Positions 43,613-53,447 of a DNA stretch of 64,000 bases are shown piece by piece; positions within the stretch are counted from its first letter, which is position 1, and each line of letters opens with the position of its first letter. This DNA is from Agrobacterium tumefaciens. Its GTDB lineage: Bacteria; Pseudomonadota; Alphaproteobacteria; Rhizobiales; Rhizobiaceae. The stretch covers positions 868,001-932,000 of the forward strand of contig NZ_CP072308.1 in the NCBI RefSeq assembly GCF_017726655.1, written 5' to 3'. The notes under the pieces are model-generated. The model did not search any database and had not been told where the DNA came from. It was given only the letters and a program-made list of their open reading frames with translations. A program made the position numbers and the translations under genes.

Positions 43613-44695
43613 TCAGCAGATTGCGTGGTTCTGATGGTCGTGACCGGAATGATCATGCCCCGCATGGTCGTGACCCACCGCCCAGCACCGCGCCTTGCGC
43701 CCCTCCGGCAGAGTATTCAAATCCGGCTCTGTCGCCATGCAACGCCCACCCATGCCCGTCGAGTTGGCGATTGCACAGCGCGGATGAAACCGGCAACCGC
43801 AGGACATGTCGTGCGCCTGCGCGCTGGAACCCGGGATGGTCAGCAGTTGCCCCTCGCTGTCGGTGGTCAGCAGTGAGCAGCTAATCAGCGCCTTGGTGTA
43901 AGGGTGCTGTGGCGCCTTGAGGATCGCCTGGGTCGGCCCCTCCTCGACGATGCGGCCGGCATACATGACCGCGATCCTATCTGCAAAAGCGGCGACAACG
44001 GAGAGATCATGGGTGATCAGCAACGTTGCCAGCCGGCGCTTGCGCCGCTCGTCATCGAGCAGACGCAGGATTTGTGCCTGGACGGTGACATCAAGCGCCG
44101 TCGTCGGCTCATCGGCGATCAGAAGCTGCGGATTGCCCGACAATGCGGCCGCAATCATCACGCGCTGCGCCATGCCGCCGGAAAGCTCGTGAGCGAAGCA
44201 CTGCGCTCGCGCCGAGGGATCGGGAATGCCGACGTCTGACAGCAGGCCGACGACCCGGTTGAGCGCAGCATTCCGGCTCATCTTGCGGTGGACCCACAGT
44301 GGCTCGGCCACCTGCGTCCTCACGCGGCTGGTGGGATCCAGCATCGCCTGCGGCTGCTGGAACAGCATGCTGATATCGGCACCGCGCAGCGCATCGAGTT
44401 CAGAAGATGAAAGAGCGAGAATGTCGCGTCCGGCAAAGGAGATGCGGCCGGAATCGATTTCCGCGCCCTGCGGCAAAAGCCGCATCAGCGACAGTGCCGT
44501 CATGCTCTTTCCCGAGCCGGATTCGCCGACAAGCGCGACGACTTCGCCGGCATTGACGGTCAGCGTCAGGCCCGAAATAACAAACTTGCGACCATTCTGC
44601 GTCGGCACGGAAACGTGCAGGTCTTCAATCTCCAGAAGCGGTGCGCGCTCGGGAGACATGGCCGTGTTGGCAAGCGTTTGTCCTTCGATATTCAT
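43613..44695 (-). CDS. OppD/DppD-type ABC ATPase with His-Asp-His-rich C-terminal tail
   Basis: 360 residues. Walker A GESGSGKSM (near residue 55), FQQPQAMLDPTSRV, signature LSGGMAQRV, Walker B LLIADEPTTALDVT and H-switch LITHDLSVV are all present. The C-terminal oligopeptide domain (MSCGCRFHPRCAIAN) is followed by an unusual extension holding GHDHAGHDHSGHDHQNH, then AIC at the end. Such a tail is absent from ordinary OppD/DppD proteins and would bind transition metal. Together with the copper genes on both sides it points to metal-linked control of the transporter. Confidence 0.88.
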   Translation of the reverse strand: MNIEGQTLANTAMSPERAPLLEIEDLHVSVPTQNGRKFVISGLTLTVNAGEVVALVGESGSGKSMTALSLMRLLPQGAEIDSGRISFAGRDILALSSSELDALRGADISMLFQQPQAMLDPTSRVRTQVAEPLWVHRKMSRNAALNRVVGLLSDVGIPDPSARAQCFAHELSGGMAQRVMIAAALSGNPQLLIADEPTTALDVTVQAQILRLLDDERRKRRLATLLITHDLSVVAAFADRIAVMYAGRIVEEGPTQAILKAPQHPYTKALISCSLLTTDSEGQLLTIPGSSAQAHDMSCGCRFHPRCAIANSTGMGGRCMATEPDLNTLPEGRKARCWAVGHDHAGHDHSGHDHQNHAIC

Positions 44696-44834
44696 AAGAG
44701 TTCCCCTTATTTTTATTGAATCGGAGGCATTTGCGTAATTTCATGCGGCTTCAGGCGATAATACTCTCCTTTTGGTTCTGTTGCGTCATTCATGTTTGAC
44801 GAATATCAAATCAATCGTCGCCGGTTTGCGGGTT

Positions 44835-45740
44835 TCATTGACCGTCAGATTTCTTCGTTTCCAGATTGAGCCCGTGGCCGATCCAGGTCACGCTAAGTGC
44901 GGCAAGGAAGATGGCAAGACCCGGTGCGATGACCAGAACCGGCATCCGCTCGGCATAGGCCTGCGCATCTGCCAGCATCAGCGCCCAGTCGGCGGCCGGT
45001 GGCTGGACGCCAAGCCCGAGGAATGACAAACCACCTACAGTGATCAGCTTGTGGCCGAAGCGTAGAAAGGCCACGGCCGCAATCGGCCAGATGGTGTTGG
45101 GAATGATGTGCCGGAAGATGATGAAGCGCCGTGTGCAGCCAAGCACCTCCGCCGCGCGGATATATTCGCGGGAATTGATCGACAGCGTCAGCCCCCGCGC
45201 CAGCCGCGCAAAAGGCGTCCAGCCGACGATCGTCAGCGAGGCGATCAAGGTACCATAGCCCGGTCCGAAAATGGCCACGAGGAAAATCGCGATCACGACG
45301 TCCGGGATCGCGATGAGCAAATCCACTATGCGCATCAGCACCTCGTCGACGATACCGCGGCTGCGGCCACTGATGATGCCGATAAAGGTGCCGATGGCCA
45401 CGGAGAGAATGACGGTGATGGCGGCGATGGTCACCGTAAAGCGGCCACCGATCAAAAGCCGGCTGAGCACATCGCGGCCGAGATGGTCGGTTCCGAGCCA
45501 GTAAAGACTGCTGGGCGCATTCAACCGCAGGCGGAGGTTCTGCTTTGCGGGATCGTAGGGCGAAATCCACGGCGCGATGATCAGCAGCACGATGATGGCG
45601 AGGAAAATCGCCGCCCCCGCATAAAAGGTCCAGTGCCGCCGGCGAATGAAATCCGTAAAACGCGACAGGCTGGAGGAGCGTTTTGGCAGGGCCAACGGCA
45701 TGGCGGCGGACGCCGCAGCTGGAAAATGACTAGTGGTCAT
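44835..45740 (-). CDS. DppC/NikC-type ABC permease
   Basis: 301 residues with a leading helix and a five-helix BPD core. The N-terminal LRLNAPSSLYWLGTDHLGRDVLSRLLIGGR is the DppC hallmark, and the EAA loop is RAAEVLGCTRRFIIFRHIIPNTIWPIA. It overlaps the upstream permease by 11 bases, indicating coupling. A 139-base gap separates it from the first ATPase gene; this gap shows no clear promoter or terminator. Confidence 0.9.
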   Translation of the reverse strand: MTTSHFPAAASAAMPLALPKRSSSLSRFTDFIRRRHWTFYAGAAIFLAIIVLLIIAPWISPYDPAKQNLRLRLNAPSSLYWLGTDHLGRDVLSRLLIGGRFTVTIAAITVILSVAIGTFIGIISGRSRGIVDEVLMRIVDLLIAIPDVVIAIFLVAIFGPGYGTLIASLTIVGWTPFARLARGLTLSINSREYIRAAEVLGCTRRFIIFRHIIPNTIWPIAAVAFLRFGHKLITVGGLSFLGLGVQPPAADWALMLADAQAYAERMPVLVIAPGLAIFLAALSVTWIGHGLNLETKKSDGQ

Positions 45741-46674
45741 GGTGACCTCGTATCGCTGGATTGATCAGGACATAAAAACTGTCCGCGAGGGTGTTGATGA
45801 GAATGGAAAGCGCCACGATGCAGACGAAACCGCCCTGCAACATCGGAATGTCGCGATTGACCACGGCGTCGTAGAGCAGCCGGCCCATACCGGGAATGGC
45901 GAAGATTACCTCCACGACCACCGATCCGCCGAGCAGGCCCGCCAGCCACAATGCAAAGAAGGTGACGACCGGCAGCGAGCCATTGCGGATGCCGTGACGC
46001 ATGACGGTGCCATGCATGCCAAGGCCACGGCTGCGGGCCGCCGTGATGTAGGGGGCACGCAGAACCTCGGCCATGGCGGCACGCGTCACCTGTGTGAAAT
46101 AGGCGAGCGGTCTGAGCGTGAGCGTCAGCGCCGGCAGCACCAGCGAGCGCCAGCTGTCCCATCCGGCTGAAGGCAACCAGCCGAGATAGAGCGCAAAGAC
46201 CAGCGCCGACATGGGCGCGAACCAGTATTCCGGCGTCGCGACGAACGTCTGGATCATCAGCGTCGCGAAATTGTCGAGCCGCCCGCCGGGGCGCATGGCG
46301 GCCAGCGTGCCGAGCGGGAGCGCAACCGCAACCGCAATGGCAAGGGCCGTCAACGCCAGGGTGACAGAAACCCAGAGCGATCGCATCAACTCTGCGGCAA
46401 CCGGCTGGCTGCTGGTGAAGGAAAATCCGAGATCGCCCCGCAATGCATTCCCCAACCATGCGAAATATTGCACGTAGAGAGGCCGGTCGAGACCGAGGCT
46501 GACCCGCAGCGCCTCCACCGCGTGCGGATCGAGCGCCGTATCCCGCATGCGCGAAAAGAGGATGGTGCGGGCCGGATCACCGCCCGCCATATAGGGCAGG
46601 AGAAACGCGATAACGGACACGATCGCCAGCATCAGGCACAGAATGAGAAAGCGCTGTAATATCCGTATCCACAT
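45730..46674 (-). CDS. DppB/NikB-type ABC permease
   Basis: 314 residues with six helices. The N-terminal MWIRILQRFLILCLML helix and FLLPYMAGGDPA match DppB; the EAA loop is YITAARSRGLGMHGTVMRHGIRNGSLPVV. ATG 46674 follows GGAGACC; the longer frame is not membrane-like. It lies 73 bases after the hmrR stop on the same strand, with only a weak CCGG hairpin between, so read-through from the copper operon is possible. Confidence 0.9.
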   Translation of the reverse strand: MWIRILQRFLILCLMLAIVSVIAFLLPYMAGGDPARTILFSRMRDTALDPHAVEALRVSLGLDRPLYVQYFAWLGNALRGDLGFSFTSSQPVAAELMRSLWVSVTLALTALAIAVAVALPLGTLAAMRPGGRLDNFATLMIQTFVATPEYWFAPMSALVFALYLGWLPSAGWDSWRSLVLPALTLTLRPLAYFTQVTRAAMAEVLRAPYITAARSRGLGMHGTVMRHGIRNGSLPVVTFFALWLAGLLGGSVVVEVIFAIPGMGRLLYDAVVNRDIPMLQGGFVCIVALSILINTLADSFYVLINPAIRGHHDH

Positions 46675-46747
46675 AGCTTGGTCTCCTTCACCGTCATTGG
46701 TGTCTGCACTGCACTTCAAACCGGCTTTTCACCGGGAAAACGGCCGC

Positions 46748-47236
46748 TTATTTCGCGAGGCGCTGTAGCTCCATAATCGGACCGGAGGTCCCCTTGAGCA
46801 TGCCGGACCTTTTCGGCACGACGGCAACCGGGGCAAAATCAACGTCGTCGGAATGGGCCAGATCCTGAATGATCGGGCATTCCGGTTCTCCGTTATCAGG
46901 GCAATAGGTGGCGAGGTTTCGAAGCGTATCGGCCATTTCCCGGAGCGTGTGCATCTTTGCCTCCAGATCGACCACATGCTCCATGACGATGCGTTTGACA
47001 TCGCAGGAAGCGCCGCCGGGATCGCGCCATAGAGTCATGAGCTGCCTGATTTTTTCGATCGAAAAGCCGAGATCGCGGCCGCGTCGGATGAAGCGCAGCG
47101 TTTCCAGATCGTTGGTCGTGTAGACTCTGTATCCGGAATCCGTGCGGTTTGCGGATTTGATCAGGCCGATGGTCTCATAGTGCCTGATCATTTTCGCAGA
47201 AACACCGGAGGCGGCGGCGGCGGTGCCAATATTCAT
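46748..47236 (-). CDS. hmrR: Cu(I)-responsive MerR-family regulator
   Basis: 162 residues. The MerR winged helix (NIGTAAAASGVSAKMIRHYE) is followed by the dimer helix and the metal loop with Cys112 and Cys120 (YCPDNGEPECP), the exact C-x7-C spacing and numbering of CueR; Ser77 is also present, as in monovalent-metal sensors. It senses Cu(I)/Ag(I) and twists MerR-type promoters to active form. The C-terminus is about 25 residues longer than CueR. It is the third gene of actP-ferredoxin-hmrR (spacings 11 and 11 bases), so it controls itself. The symbol follows rhizobial use. Confidence 0.9.
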   Translation of the reverse strand: MNIGTAAAASGVSAKMIRHYETIGLIKSANRTDSGYRVYTTNDLETLRFIRRGRDLGFSIEKIRQLMTLWRDPGGASCDVKRIVMEHVVDLEAKMHTLREMADTLRNLATYCPDNGEPECPIIQDLAHSDDVDFAPVAVVPKRSGMLKGTSGPIMELQRLAK

Positions 47237-47247
47237 CGATCCTGCTC

Positions 47248-47583
47248 CTATCTTTCCGAGGTTAAAACGATGTCAGCATGACTGTCGGAGAGCGCGTCGG
47301 CGCCGTCGATCCAGCCGATCACCACGTCACTCGATGGTATCGCCCGGCATGCAAGCGTCAGGCCATTTGCCTTGTCTTCCTCCGTCAGCGAAAAAGGCGT
47401 GTGCTTGAGAAGATCGACCTCGCCCGAAATCAGCCTCGACTTGCAGGCGCCGCAGCGGCCCATGCGACAGCTGTGCGGATAAGCAACGCCCGCCGCCAGG
47501 GCGGCCTGAAGCACGGTCTCGCCCTGTGCCACCGTAATGCTGCGGTCGATCTGCGGCAGGTGAATGGTATGGGGAAGAGCCAT
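47248..47583 (-). CDS. Plant-type [2Fe-2S] ferredoxin
   Basis: 111 residues of the adrenodoxin/plant ferredoxin fold with cluster ligands in CRMGRCGACKSRL and the fourth Cys in TLACRAIPSS. It carries electrons in the cytoplasm; its partner is unknown. Placement between the copper ATPase and its regulator, with 11-base gaps on each side, makes it a copper-induced ferredoxin. It may replace or repair iron-sulfur functions harmed by Cu(I), which is inference. Confidence 0.88.
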   Translation of the reverse strand: MALPHTIHLPQIDRSITVAQGETVLQAALAAGVAYPHSCRMGRCGACKSRLISGEVDLLKHTPFSLTEEDKANGLTLACRAIPSSDVVIGWIDGADALSDSHADIVLTSER

Positions 47584-47594
47584 CTGCCTGCTCC

Positions 47595-50099
47595 CTATTC
47601 CGCCGCCGCGAGCTTCAGGCCCGCAGGTGTGTCCGTGAGCGGCGCCCGGAACGTTTTCAGGCGCAAGGCATTCGTCAGCACGAAGACGCTGGAAAGCGCC
47701 ATGGCTCCGGCGGCAAGGACAGGCGACAGCAGAACGCCGTTGACAGGATACAATATTCCAGCCGCGACGGGAACGAGAGCCGCGTTATAAGCGAAGGCCC
47801 AGAAGAGGTTCTGACCGATATTGCGGATGGTCGCCTTCGAGAGCGCAATCGCATTGGCCACGCCGCGCAAGTCGCCGGACATCAGCACCACATCGGCGCT
47901 TTCGATCGCGACATCCGTGCCGGTGCCGATGGCCAGACCAACATCGGCGGCGGCAAGCGCCGGCGCATCGTTGATGCCGTCGCCGACAAAAGCGACACGT
48001 CGTCCACCGGCAGAAAGCTTCTTGACCGCCTCCACCTTGCCATCGGGCAGCACTTCCGCAACCACCTCGTCAATGCCGAGGCGACGGGCGATTGCTTCCG
48101 CGGTGCGGCGGTTATCCCCGGTGATCATCACGACCTTGAGACCCAGCGCATGCAGCGCTGCAATCGCTTCCGGTGTCGATTGCTTGACCGGATCGGCAAC
48201 GGCGATAATTGCGGCCAGCCTGCCATCGACGGCAGCATAAAGCGGCGATTGCCCTTCCCTGCCCAGGCGTTCGGCATCATCTGCGAAACTGCCGACATCG
48301 TAACCGAGCTTCGTCATGAACCGGTCCGCACCGGCCTCCACCTTGCGGCCATCCACCTGCGCTGCGACACCGAAACCTGGCGTGGCCTCGAAGGCTTCAG
48401 CATTGGCGAGCACCATCCCGCCATGTTTCGCGGCCTCGACGATCGCTTCCGCAATCGGATGTTCGGAGTGATTTTCCAGCGAGGCGACAAGGCGCAGCAC
48501 TTCATCCGTGTTGAACCCCTGCGTCGTCGCAAAATGCACCAGTTTCGGCTTGCCGAGCGTCAGCGTGCCTGTCTTGTCGACCGCGATCACATCGGCGTCG
48601 CGCAGCGTCTGAAGCGCATCGCCACGGCGAAACAGCACGCCCATTTCGGCGGCGCGGCCGGTACCGACCATGATGGAGGTCGGCGTGGCGAGACCCATGG
48701 CGCAGGGGCAAGCGATGATGAGAACTGCAACCGCGTTGACGAGCGCGAAGGTCAAAGCCGGATCGGGGCCGAAGATGAACCAGACGGCAAAGGTGGCGAG
48801 TGCGGCAAGCATGACGGCCGGCACGAACCAGCTGGTCACCTTGTCCACCAGCGCCTGGATGGGCAGCTTGTCGGCCTGAGCCTCCTCAACCATGCGGATG
48901 ATCTGGGCAATCAGCGTATCGGCACCCACTTTGGTGGCGCGGAATGTCAGGGAACCATTGCGGTTGACCGTACCCCCGACAACCTCCGAACCCGCCGTCT
49001 TGGTGACAGGGACCGGCTCGCCCGTGATCATCGACTCATCGACATAAGAAGAGCCGCTGAGGACCAACCCATCGACCGGCACCTTTTCGCCTGGGCGAAC
49101 GACGATGACATCGTCCACGCGCACGTCCTGCAGCGGCACATCGACGGTTTCGCCATCGCGCAGCACCCGTGCTGACTTGGCCTGCAGGCCGACCAGCCGC
49201 TTAATTGCTTCGCTGGTGCGGCCTTTGGCCCGCGCCTCCAGAAAGCGCCCGAGCAGGATCAGCGTAACGATGACCGCTGCGGCTTCATAATAGACATTGG
49301 CCGTGCCGCTCGGCAGGATTCGTGGCAGGAAGGTGGCCACAACCGAAAATCCCCAGGCGGCCGCCGTGCCGAGCACGACGAGCGAATTCATATCCGGCGC
49401 AAGCCGCAAAAGCGCTGGGATGCCTTTTTTGAAGAAGCGCAGGCCAGGCCCGAAGAGAACCAGCGTCGTCAGGACAAATTGCAGATACCAGCTTTCCCGC
49501 ATGCCGATCGTTTCCATGACGACATCATGGATGGCGGGTATCAGATGCGAGCCCATTTCCAGCACGAAGACCGGGAGCGTGAGAACCGCCGCCAGGGCAA
49601 GGCTGATGTTGAGGTGACGGAGCTCCGCTTCGCGCTTGTCCTGCTCCTCACCGGGCGCCTTGTCGGCAACGATCTCGCTTGCGCTGTAACCGGCCTTCTT
49701 GATGGCGTCAGCAAGCTGGGCAGGCGATGCGGCGTTGCCGGCAACGCGAACGGTTGCGCGCTCGGTCGCCAGGTTGACGCTGGCGCTCGAGACACCGGAA
49801 ACGGCCTTCAACGCCTTCTCGACGCGCCCCACGCAGGAGGCGCAGGTCATGCCTTCAATATTGAGCTCGATCGTTTTTTCATCGACGCCGTAACCGGCCT
49901 GCCGCACCGCCTCGATAACGGCGGGCACATCCGGCGGCCCGGAAAAGGCGATGTCGGCCCGTTCCGTTGCCAGATTGACCGAGGCCTTCACAACGCCGGG
50001 CACCTTGGCAATCGCCTTTTCAACGCGACCGACACAGGAGGCGCAGGTCATGCCGTCGATCGCGATCTGGTGACTGGCACGGATCTCCATTTGTGACAT
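47595..50099 (-). CDS. actP: Copper-translocating P1B-type ATPase
   Basis: 834 residues. Two N-terminal HMA domains (both with [13 protein letters not shown]) are followed by eight helices, the CPC motif in [14 protein letters not shown], phosphorylation site [19 protein letters not shown] and [10 protein letters not shown]. The [13 protein letters not shown] and late [15 protein letters not shown] helices are the Cu(I) site marks (YN and MxxSS). It exports Cu(I) from the cytoplasm. ATG 50099 is chosen: the longer upstream frame covers the promoter. It heads the operon with ferredoxin and hmrR behind a MerR-type promoter. Confidence 0.93.
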   Translation of the reverse strand: MSQMEIRASHQIAIDGMTCASCVGRVEKAIAKVPGVVKASVNLATERADIAFSGPPDVPAVIEAVRQAGYGVDEKTIELNIEGMTCASCVGRVEKALKAVSGVSSASVNLATERATVRVAGNAASPAQLADAIKKAGYSASEIVADKAPGEEQDKREAELRHLNISLALAAVLTLPVFVLEMGSHLIPAIHDVVMETIGMRESWYLQFVLTTLVLFGPGLRFFKKGIPALLRLAPDMNSLVVLGTAAAWGFSVVATFLPRILPSGTANVYYEAAAVIVTLILLGRFLEARAKGRTSEAIKRLVGLQAKSARVLRDGETVDVPLQDVRVDDVIVVRPGEKVPVDGLVLSGSSYVDESMITGEPVPVTKTAGSEVVGGTVNRNGSLTFRATKVGADTLIAQIIRMVEEAQADKLPIQALVDKVTSWFVPAVMLAALATFAVWFIFGPDPALTFALVNAVAVLIIACPCAMGLATPTSIMVGTGRAAEMGVLFRRGDALQTLRDADVIAVDKTGTLTLGKPKLVHFATTQGFNTDEVLRLVASLENHSEHPIAEAIVEAAKHGGMVLANAEAFEATPGFGVAAQVDGRKVEAGADRFMTKLGYDVGSFADDAERLGREGQSPLYAAVDGRLAAIIAVADPVKQSTPEAIAALHALGLKVVMITGDNRRTAEAIARRLGIDEVVAEVLPDGKVEAVKKLSAGGRRVAFVGDGINDAPALAAADVGLAIGTGTDVAIESADVVLMSGDLRGVANAIALSKATIRNIGQNLFWAFAYNAALVPVAAGILYPVNGVLLSPVLAAGAMALSSVFVLTNALRLKTFRAPLTDTPAGLKLAAAE

Positions 50100-50131
50100 G
50101 CGTATGACCCCTTTCTTCCTGTACTGGAAAA

Positions 50132-50162
50132 AAGATAGGGCTTCCCATCGTGGCAAGGTCAA
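50132..50162 (-). promoter_or_regulatory. HmrR/CueR-type copper promoter before actP
   Basis: On the minus strand TTGACC (50157-50162), a 19-base spacer with an inverted CTTGCC...GGGAAG, and TATCTT (50132-50137). The long spacer is the mark of MerR-family promoters. It lies 32 bases before the start codon. Confidence 0.8.
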
Positions 50163-50297
50163 TAGGTTCTTTTCGATAAGTTTCACCTTCGCACAAATGC
50201 CGTGTTTGGCGGTATCTCCCCGCCCCCCTCACCGACACAAATGATGGTAATCCAAAGGAAAAACAGCTTCGATGTACGGTTTCTTTGGGTCGCTTCA

Positions 50298-50322
50298 GGA
50301 ACAATCCACCTGCACCTCGGTT
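50298..50322 (+). promoter_or_regulatory. EcfG-type promoter for the DUF4142 gene
   Basis: GGAAC (50298-50302) followed after 16 bases by GGTT (50319-50322), one base off the CGTT core; the ATG at 50354 is 31 bases further on. Confidence 0.5.
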
Positions 50323-50353
50323 GGATTGGCTCCAACAATCAGGAGGCCGATTG

Positions 50354-50884
50354 ATGAAGAAGACCATTCTAACACTCGCGCTCGCGCTCGCCGCCAGCAC
50401 CGCCATGGCGCAATCCGCAACGGAAACGACGGGCATTAATTCCGCGCTCGGCGTTGCGCCAAAAACCGAAGACTTCGTGATGCAGGTCTCTGCCAGTGAC
50501 CTCTTCGAAATCGAATCGAGCAAGCTCGCGCTGACCATGGGCGACGAGGCGACCAAGGCCTTCGCCCAGCAGATGGTTACAGAACACGAAAAAACCAGCT
50601 CGGAACTGAAAGCTCTTCTTTCTGGAGGCAAGGTGAAGGGGACGCCCGCTACTGCGCTCACCGATGATCACAAGGAAGAAATCGACGATCTGGCCAAACT
50701 CGATGGCGCCGAATTCAACGAAGAATATATCGACGACCAGGTCGACGCTCATGAGGATGCGGTCGACCTTTTCAAGCGCTATGCTGAAGGCGGGGACAAT
50801 GCGGAGCTGAAGGCTTGGGCAGCAAAAACCCTGCCGGCGCTGCAACACCACCTTGAAATGGCTCAGGGTCTCGACAAGAAGTGA
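50354..50884 (+). CDS. DUF4142 periplasmic protein
   Basis: 176 residues with a signal peptide (MKKTILTLALALAASTAMA) and the ferritin-like four-helix DUF4142 domain: DFVMQVSASDLFEIESSKLAL, KAFAQQMVTEHEKTSSELKALL and EEYIDDQVDAHEDAVDLFKRY. Histidines and glutamates along the helices resemble a metal site. AGGAGG precedes ATG 50354 at ideal distance. The family is commonly stress-induced in rhizobia; the EcfG-like promoter upstream agrees. Exact function unknown. Confidence 0.88.
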   Translation: MKKTILTLALALAASTAMAQSATETTGINSALGVAPKTEDFVMQVSASDLFEIESSKLALTMGDEATKAFAQQMVTEHEKTSSELKALLSGGKVKGTPATALTDDHKEEIDDLAKLDGAEFNEEYIDDQVDAHEDAVDLFKRYAEGGDNAELKAWAAKTLPALQHHLEMAQGLDKK

Positions 50885-50955
50885 CCATCACCGCCCGGCC
50901 AGCCGCATCATAGCGCTGGCCGGCACCAACACCCTCCATTGACAAGGAATGGAGC

Positions 50956-51041
50956 TGGTGCGGACGGCGGGACTTGAACCCGCAAGACCAATGGTCGGCA
51001 GATTTTAAGTCTGCTGCGTCTACCGATTTCGCCACGTCCGC
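50956..51041 (-). tRNA. tRNA-Leu (TAA)
   Basis: An 86-base minus-strand tRNA with a long variable arm and CCA encoded. Acceptor GCGGACG/CGTCCGC, T arm GCGGGTTCAAGTCCCGC, anticodon stem GCAGA/TCTGC with loop CTTAAAA giving TAA. Confidence 0.93.
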
Positions 51042-51174
51042 ATCGCGGCGTCCCCTGTCGTTCAGATGCAGGGGCGCTGCGGCTATATTCCACTCGGGCA
51101 GCAACCATATGGCGTTAAACCCAAGTGAATGGTGCCTCATCTACACAGGCTGGCATGCCCCGGTCAACGGGGCC

Positions 51175-51906
51175 TCAGCCACACCACGACTGATTTTTTG
51201 CAGATGCCGGGTGGGCGAGGCCTTCGCGAACGAGTTGATCGGCGAAGGAGACGCCGGAACGGGAGAGCCGTTTACGCTCTGCCGCCTGCCCGCCCGCATC
51301 ACCTGAAGAGGAGACGTCGAAAGCGCCGGCATTCAACATGTCGCGAAGCCTGACCTTTGCGATGAAGCCGCGCTGACGCTCTTCCATGCAGCGCGCACGG
51401 TCGATCTGCGGCACCTCAATGCCGGCAAGCTGCATCTTCACGCCCTTCATCCAGAAGGTATTGCCGTCCGCGACGCAGTTGTTGAGGCCAGAGCGGCCGC
51501 AAAATGCGAAGGTGCCCGCCTTTTCGCCAAGCGATACTTTCTCGATTGCTGGGCGAGGTTCAGGCTGGATAGCGGCAACCTGGGTGGGCTGCGAGACGGA
51601 TGGCATGGCGATGGCGCGCGGCGGCACGGGACCGTTGCCGGGTAAGGCGGGCGATGAAGGACGGATAGAAGCGACCTTCTCTGGCGTGACCGCCTCGCGC
51701 TTGGGCACGGTCGCGACCTTCGGAGCGCTGGCGGATGACGACGACGTGGCCTTCGCGAAGTGACGTTGCGGCATAAGGCTATCGCGATGTTCATAGGCCT
51801 GGATGCCGCCGGCGACCACGCCCAGCATCAGCACCCAGGGCCAAACGCTGCCGCCGCTCGATTTCTTCGCCGTGCGGCGTCGCGCTGTCGATTTTCGGTT
51901 GCTCAC
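51175..51906 (-). CDS. Staphylococcal-nuclease-fold protein with altered active site
   Basis: 243 residues: a basic cytoplasmic start, one membrane helix (VWPWVLMLGVVAGGIQAY), a low-complexity Pro/Ser/Ala linker (residues 45-125) and a C-terminal SNase-like domain. The expected nuclease motifs are present but changed: DGNTF for DGDTF (Asn149), MQLAGIEVPQ for RLxxIDxPE (Gln159, Glu164, Gln167). All four inspected metal and catalytic positions differ, so activity is unlikely. Three cysteines (136, 144, 173) may form disulfides. It is anchored in the inner membrane with the domain in the periplasm; a binding role is possible. Confidence 0.75.
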   Translation of the reverse strand: MSNRKSTARRRTAKKSSGGSVWPWVLMLGVVAGGIQAYEHRDSLMPQRHFAKATSSSSASAPKVATVPKREAVTPEKVASIRPSSPALPGNGPVPPRAIAMPSVSQPTQVAAIQPEPRPAIEKVSLGEKAGTFAFCGRSGLNNCVADGNTFWMKGVKMQLAGIEVPQIDRARCMEERQRGFIAKVRLRDMLNAGAFDVSSSGDAGGQAAERKRLSRSGVSFADQLVREGLAHPASAKNQSWCG

Positions 51907-52069
51907 GATCGGACTCCTTTCAACGGAGCCGCATTATCGGCCAAAGGAGTTTCCGAAAGGTTGGCGAGCAGCCGGTGCTTCGCATTTCGCTCTATCCGCG
52001 AAAATACCTAACTCTTTGTTTTTTCAGGGACGATGTGCGGGAACGATTAAAACAGCTGTGGAAAAACCG

Positions 52070-52603
52070 TTAACGCACCTGATCGAGCAGGCGTTTGCAT
52101 TCGAGGAGATCAAACAGCGCTTCCTGCAACAGGGCCTGATCGTCCTTGCCGATGCTTGATTTGCCCACCGAAATTTCAGCATCACTATTGCCGCCGCCGA
52201 AGCCGAAAAAGCGGCCGCTCGGCTTGGCTTTCGGGCGACCGACAACCTCGTCACCATCGGTATCGATCACGCGTGGCTCGGCGACTTCCTTCTCACCGCT
52301 TGCAGCCATGATGGCTTCCATGGTCGCGAGATCACCGGAGGCAATGGCTGCCACGAAACGGTTGCCGTTGGCTTTCAGGAGTTTTTGTACACCCTTGATG
52401 GTGTAGCCATGGTCATAAAGAAGGTGGCGAATGCCCTTGAGCAGATCGATATCGTCGGGACGATAATAACGGCGGCCCCCACCCCGTTTCATCGGCTTGA
52501 TCTGCGGAAAGCGCGTCTCCCAGAACCGCAACACATGCTGCGGCAGGTTCAGCTCGTCCGCCACTTCACTGATCGTCCGGAACGCGTCGGGGCTTTTGTC
52601 CAA
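52070..52603 (-). CDS. MerR-family regulator (core rhizobial type)
   Basis: 177 residues. The MerR DNA-binding domain reads [30 protein letters not shown], with [32 protein letters not shown] after it; the C-terminal half is low-complexity with FFGFGGG and a terminal helix [17 protein letters not shown]. There is no metal-binding Cys pair, so this is the ligand-less MerR subgroup found next to ihfA in Rhizobiales. TTG 52603 with AGGAG upstream is chosen; ATG 52621 would add six residues. The target is unknown. Confidence 0.82.
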   Translation of the reverse strand: MDKSPDAFRTISEVADELNLPQHVLRFWETRFPQIKPMKRGGGRRYYRPDDIDLLKGIRHLLYDHGYTIKGVQKLLKANGNRFVAAIASGDLATMEAIMAASGEKEVAEPRVIDTDGDEVVGRPKAKPSGRFFGFGGGNSDAEISVGKSSIGKDDQALLQEALFDLLECKRLLDQVR

Positions 52604-52868
52604 ATTTCCACTCCTATCCAAACCGGAGCGCCATGCACCTGGCCGGACACTGAACGAGAACGCCTGTCACCGCTGGGAACCATTGCTGTCTACCAAGACC
52701 CGCGCAGACACCGTTGCGGTAAATACAAATCACTAAAATTGATTATGATGTGAGTCGACCAGATTTCAACGGCTTGCCCGTTGAATTTCAAGTGTGTTCA
52801 CAGGAAGAATGGTAAAACTGTGTTGCAATGTCGCCCGAAGACGAGGTCCTGGCGGACTGTGGGACTGC

Positions 52869-53207
52869 TCAAGCCCCGGTCTTCTGGCCCTTCTGCTTGG
52901 CCTTGCGGGCCGTGTGAGCTTTCAGAATACGCTGTTTCAGCACGTTCGATGCCTTGAAGGTCATCACCCGACGCGGCGAAATCGGAACTTCCTCACCCGT
53001 CTTCGGGTTGCGTCCGATACGCTCGTTCTTTTCCCGGATCTGGAAAGTTGCGAACGACGATAGCTTTACGACCTCGCCACGGGTGATCGCGTTGCATATT
53101 TCGTCAATGATCGTTTCGACCAGTTCGGCGGATTCGGTGCGGGACAGCCCGACTTTACGAAACACAGATTCTGCAAGATCTGCGCGTGTCACTGTCTTCC
53201 CGGCCAT
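52869..53207 (-). CDS. ihfA: Integration host factor subunit alpha
   Basis: 112 residues of the HU/IHF family: [30 protein letters not shown], then [33 protein letters not shown], the arm that bends DNA, and a Lys-rich tail. It pairs with IhfB to bend DNA at promoters and recombination sites. ATG 53207 is chosen over a four-residue longer start. The order fabH-ihfA-merR on this strand is standard in Rhizobiales. Confidence 0.93.
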   Translation of the reverse strand: MAGKTVTRADLAESVFRKVGLSRTESAELVETIIDEICNAITRGEVVKLSSFATFQIREKNERIGRNPKTGEEVPISPRRVMTFKASNVLKQRILKAHTARKAKQKGQKTGA

Positions 53208-53447
53208 TTTTCCCCACAAACCGTGTCTGAATTTTTCTCTAGGAGCCGCCGAGATTATTTCCCTTGTGGCGACCGGTCAAGGGATTGTTCCAGATTCATT
53301 GGAGGCTTTCGGCAATCACTGCAAGGGCTTAGGTGACCGATACGGTTTTGCAACAGGGCGGGGCCGCTTTGGCGCTTCGTGAGGGGCGCGGGGGCAAAAA
53401 ACACGGCGGAATTCGCGCCACCGCGCTCCCAAACGCAGAGAAATGCC

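Noticed and set aside
45108..45764. 218-codon frame antisense to the DppC-type permease
   Set aside because: Asp/His/Arg-rich shadow; the permease has an EAA loop and hallmark N-terminus.
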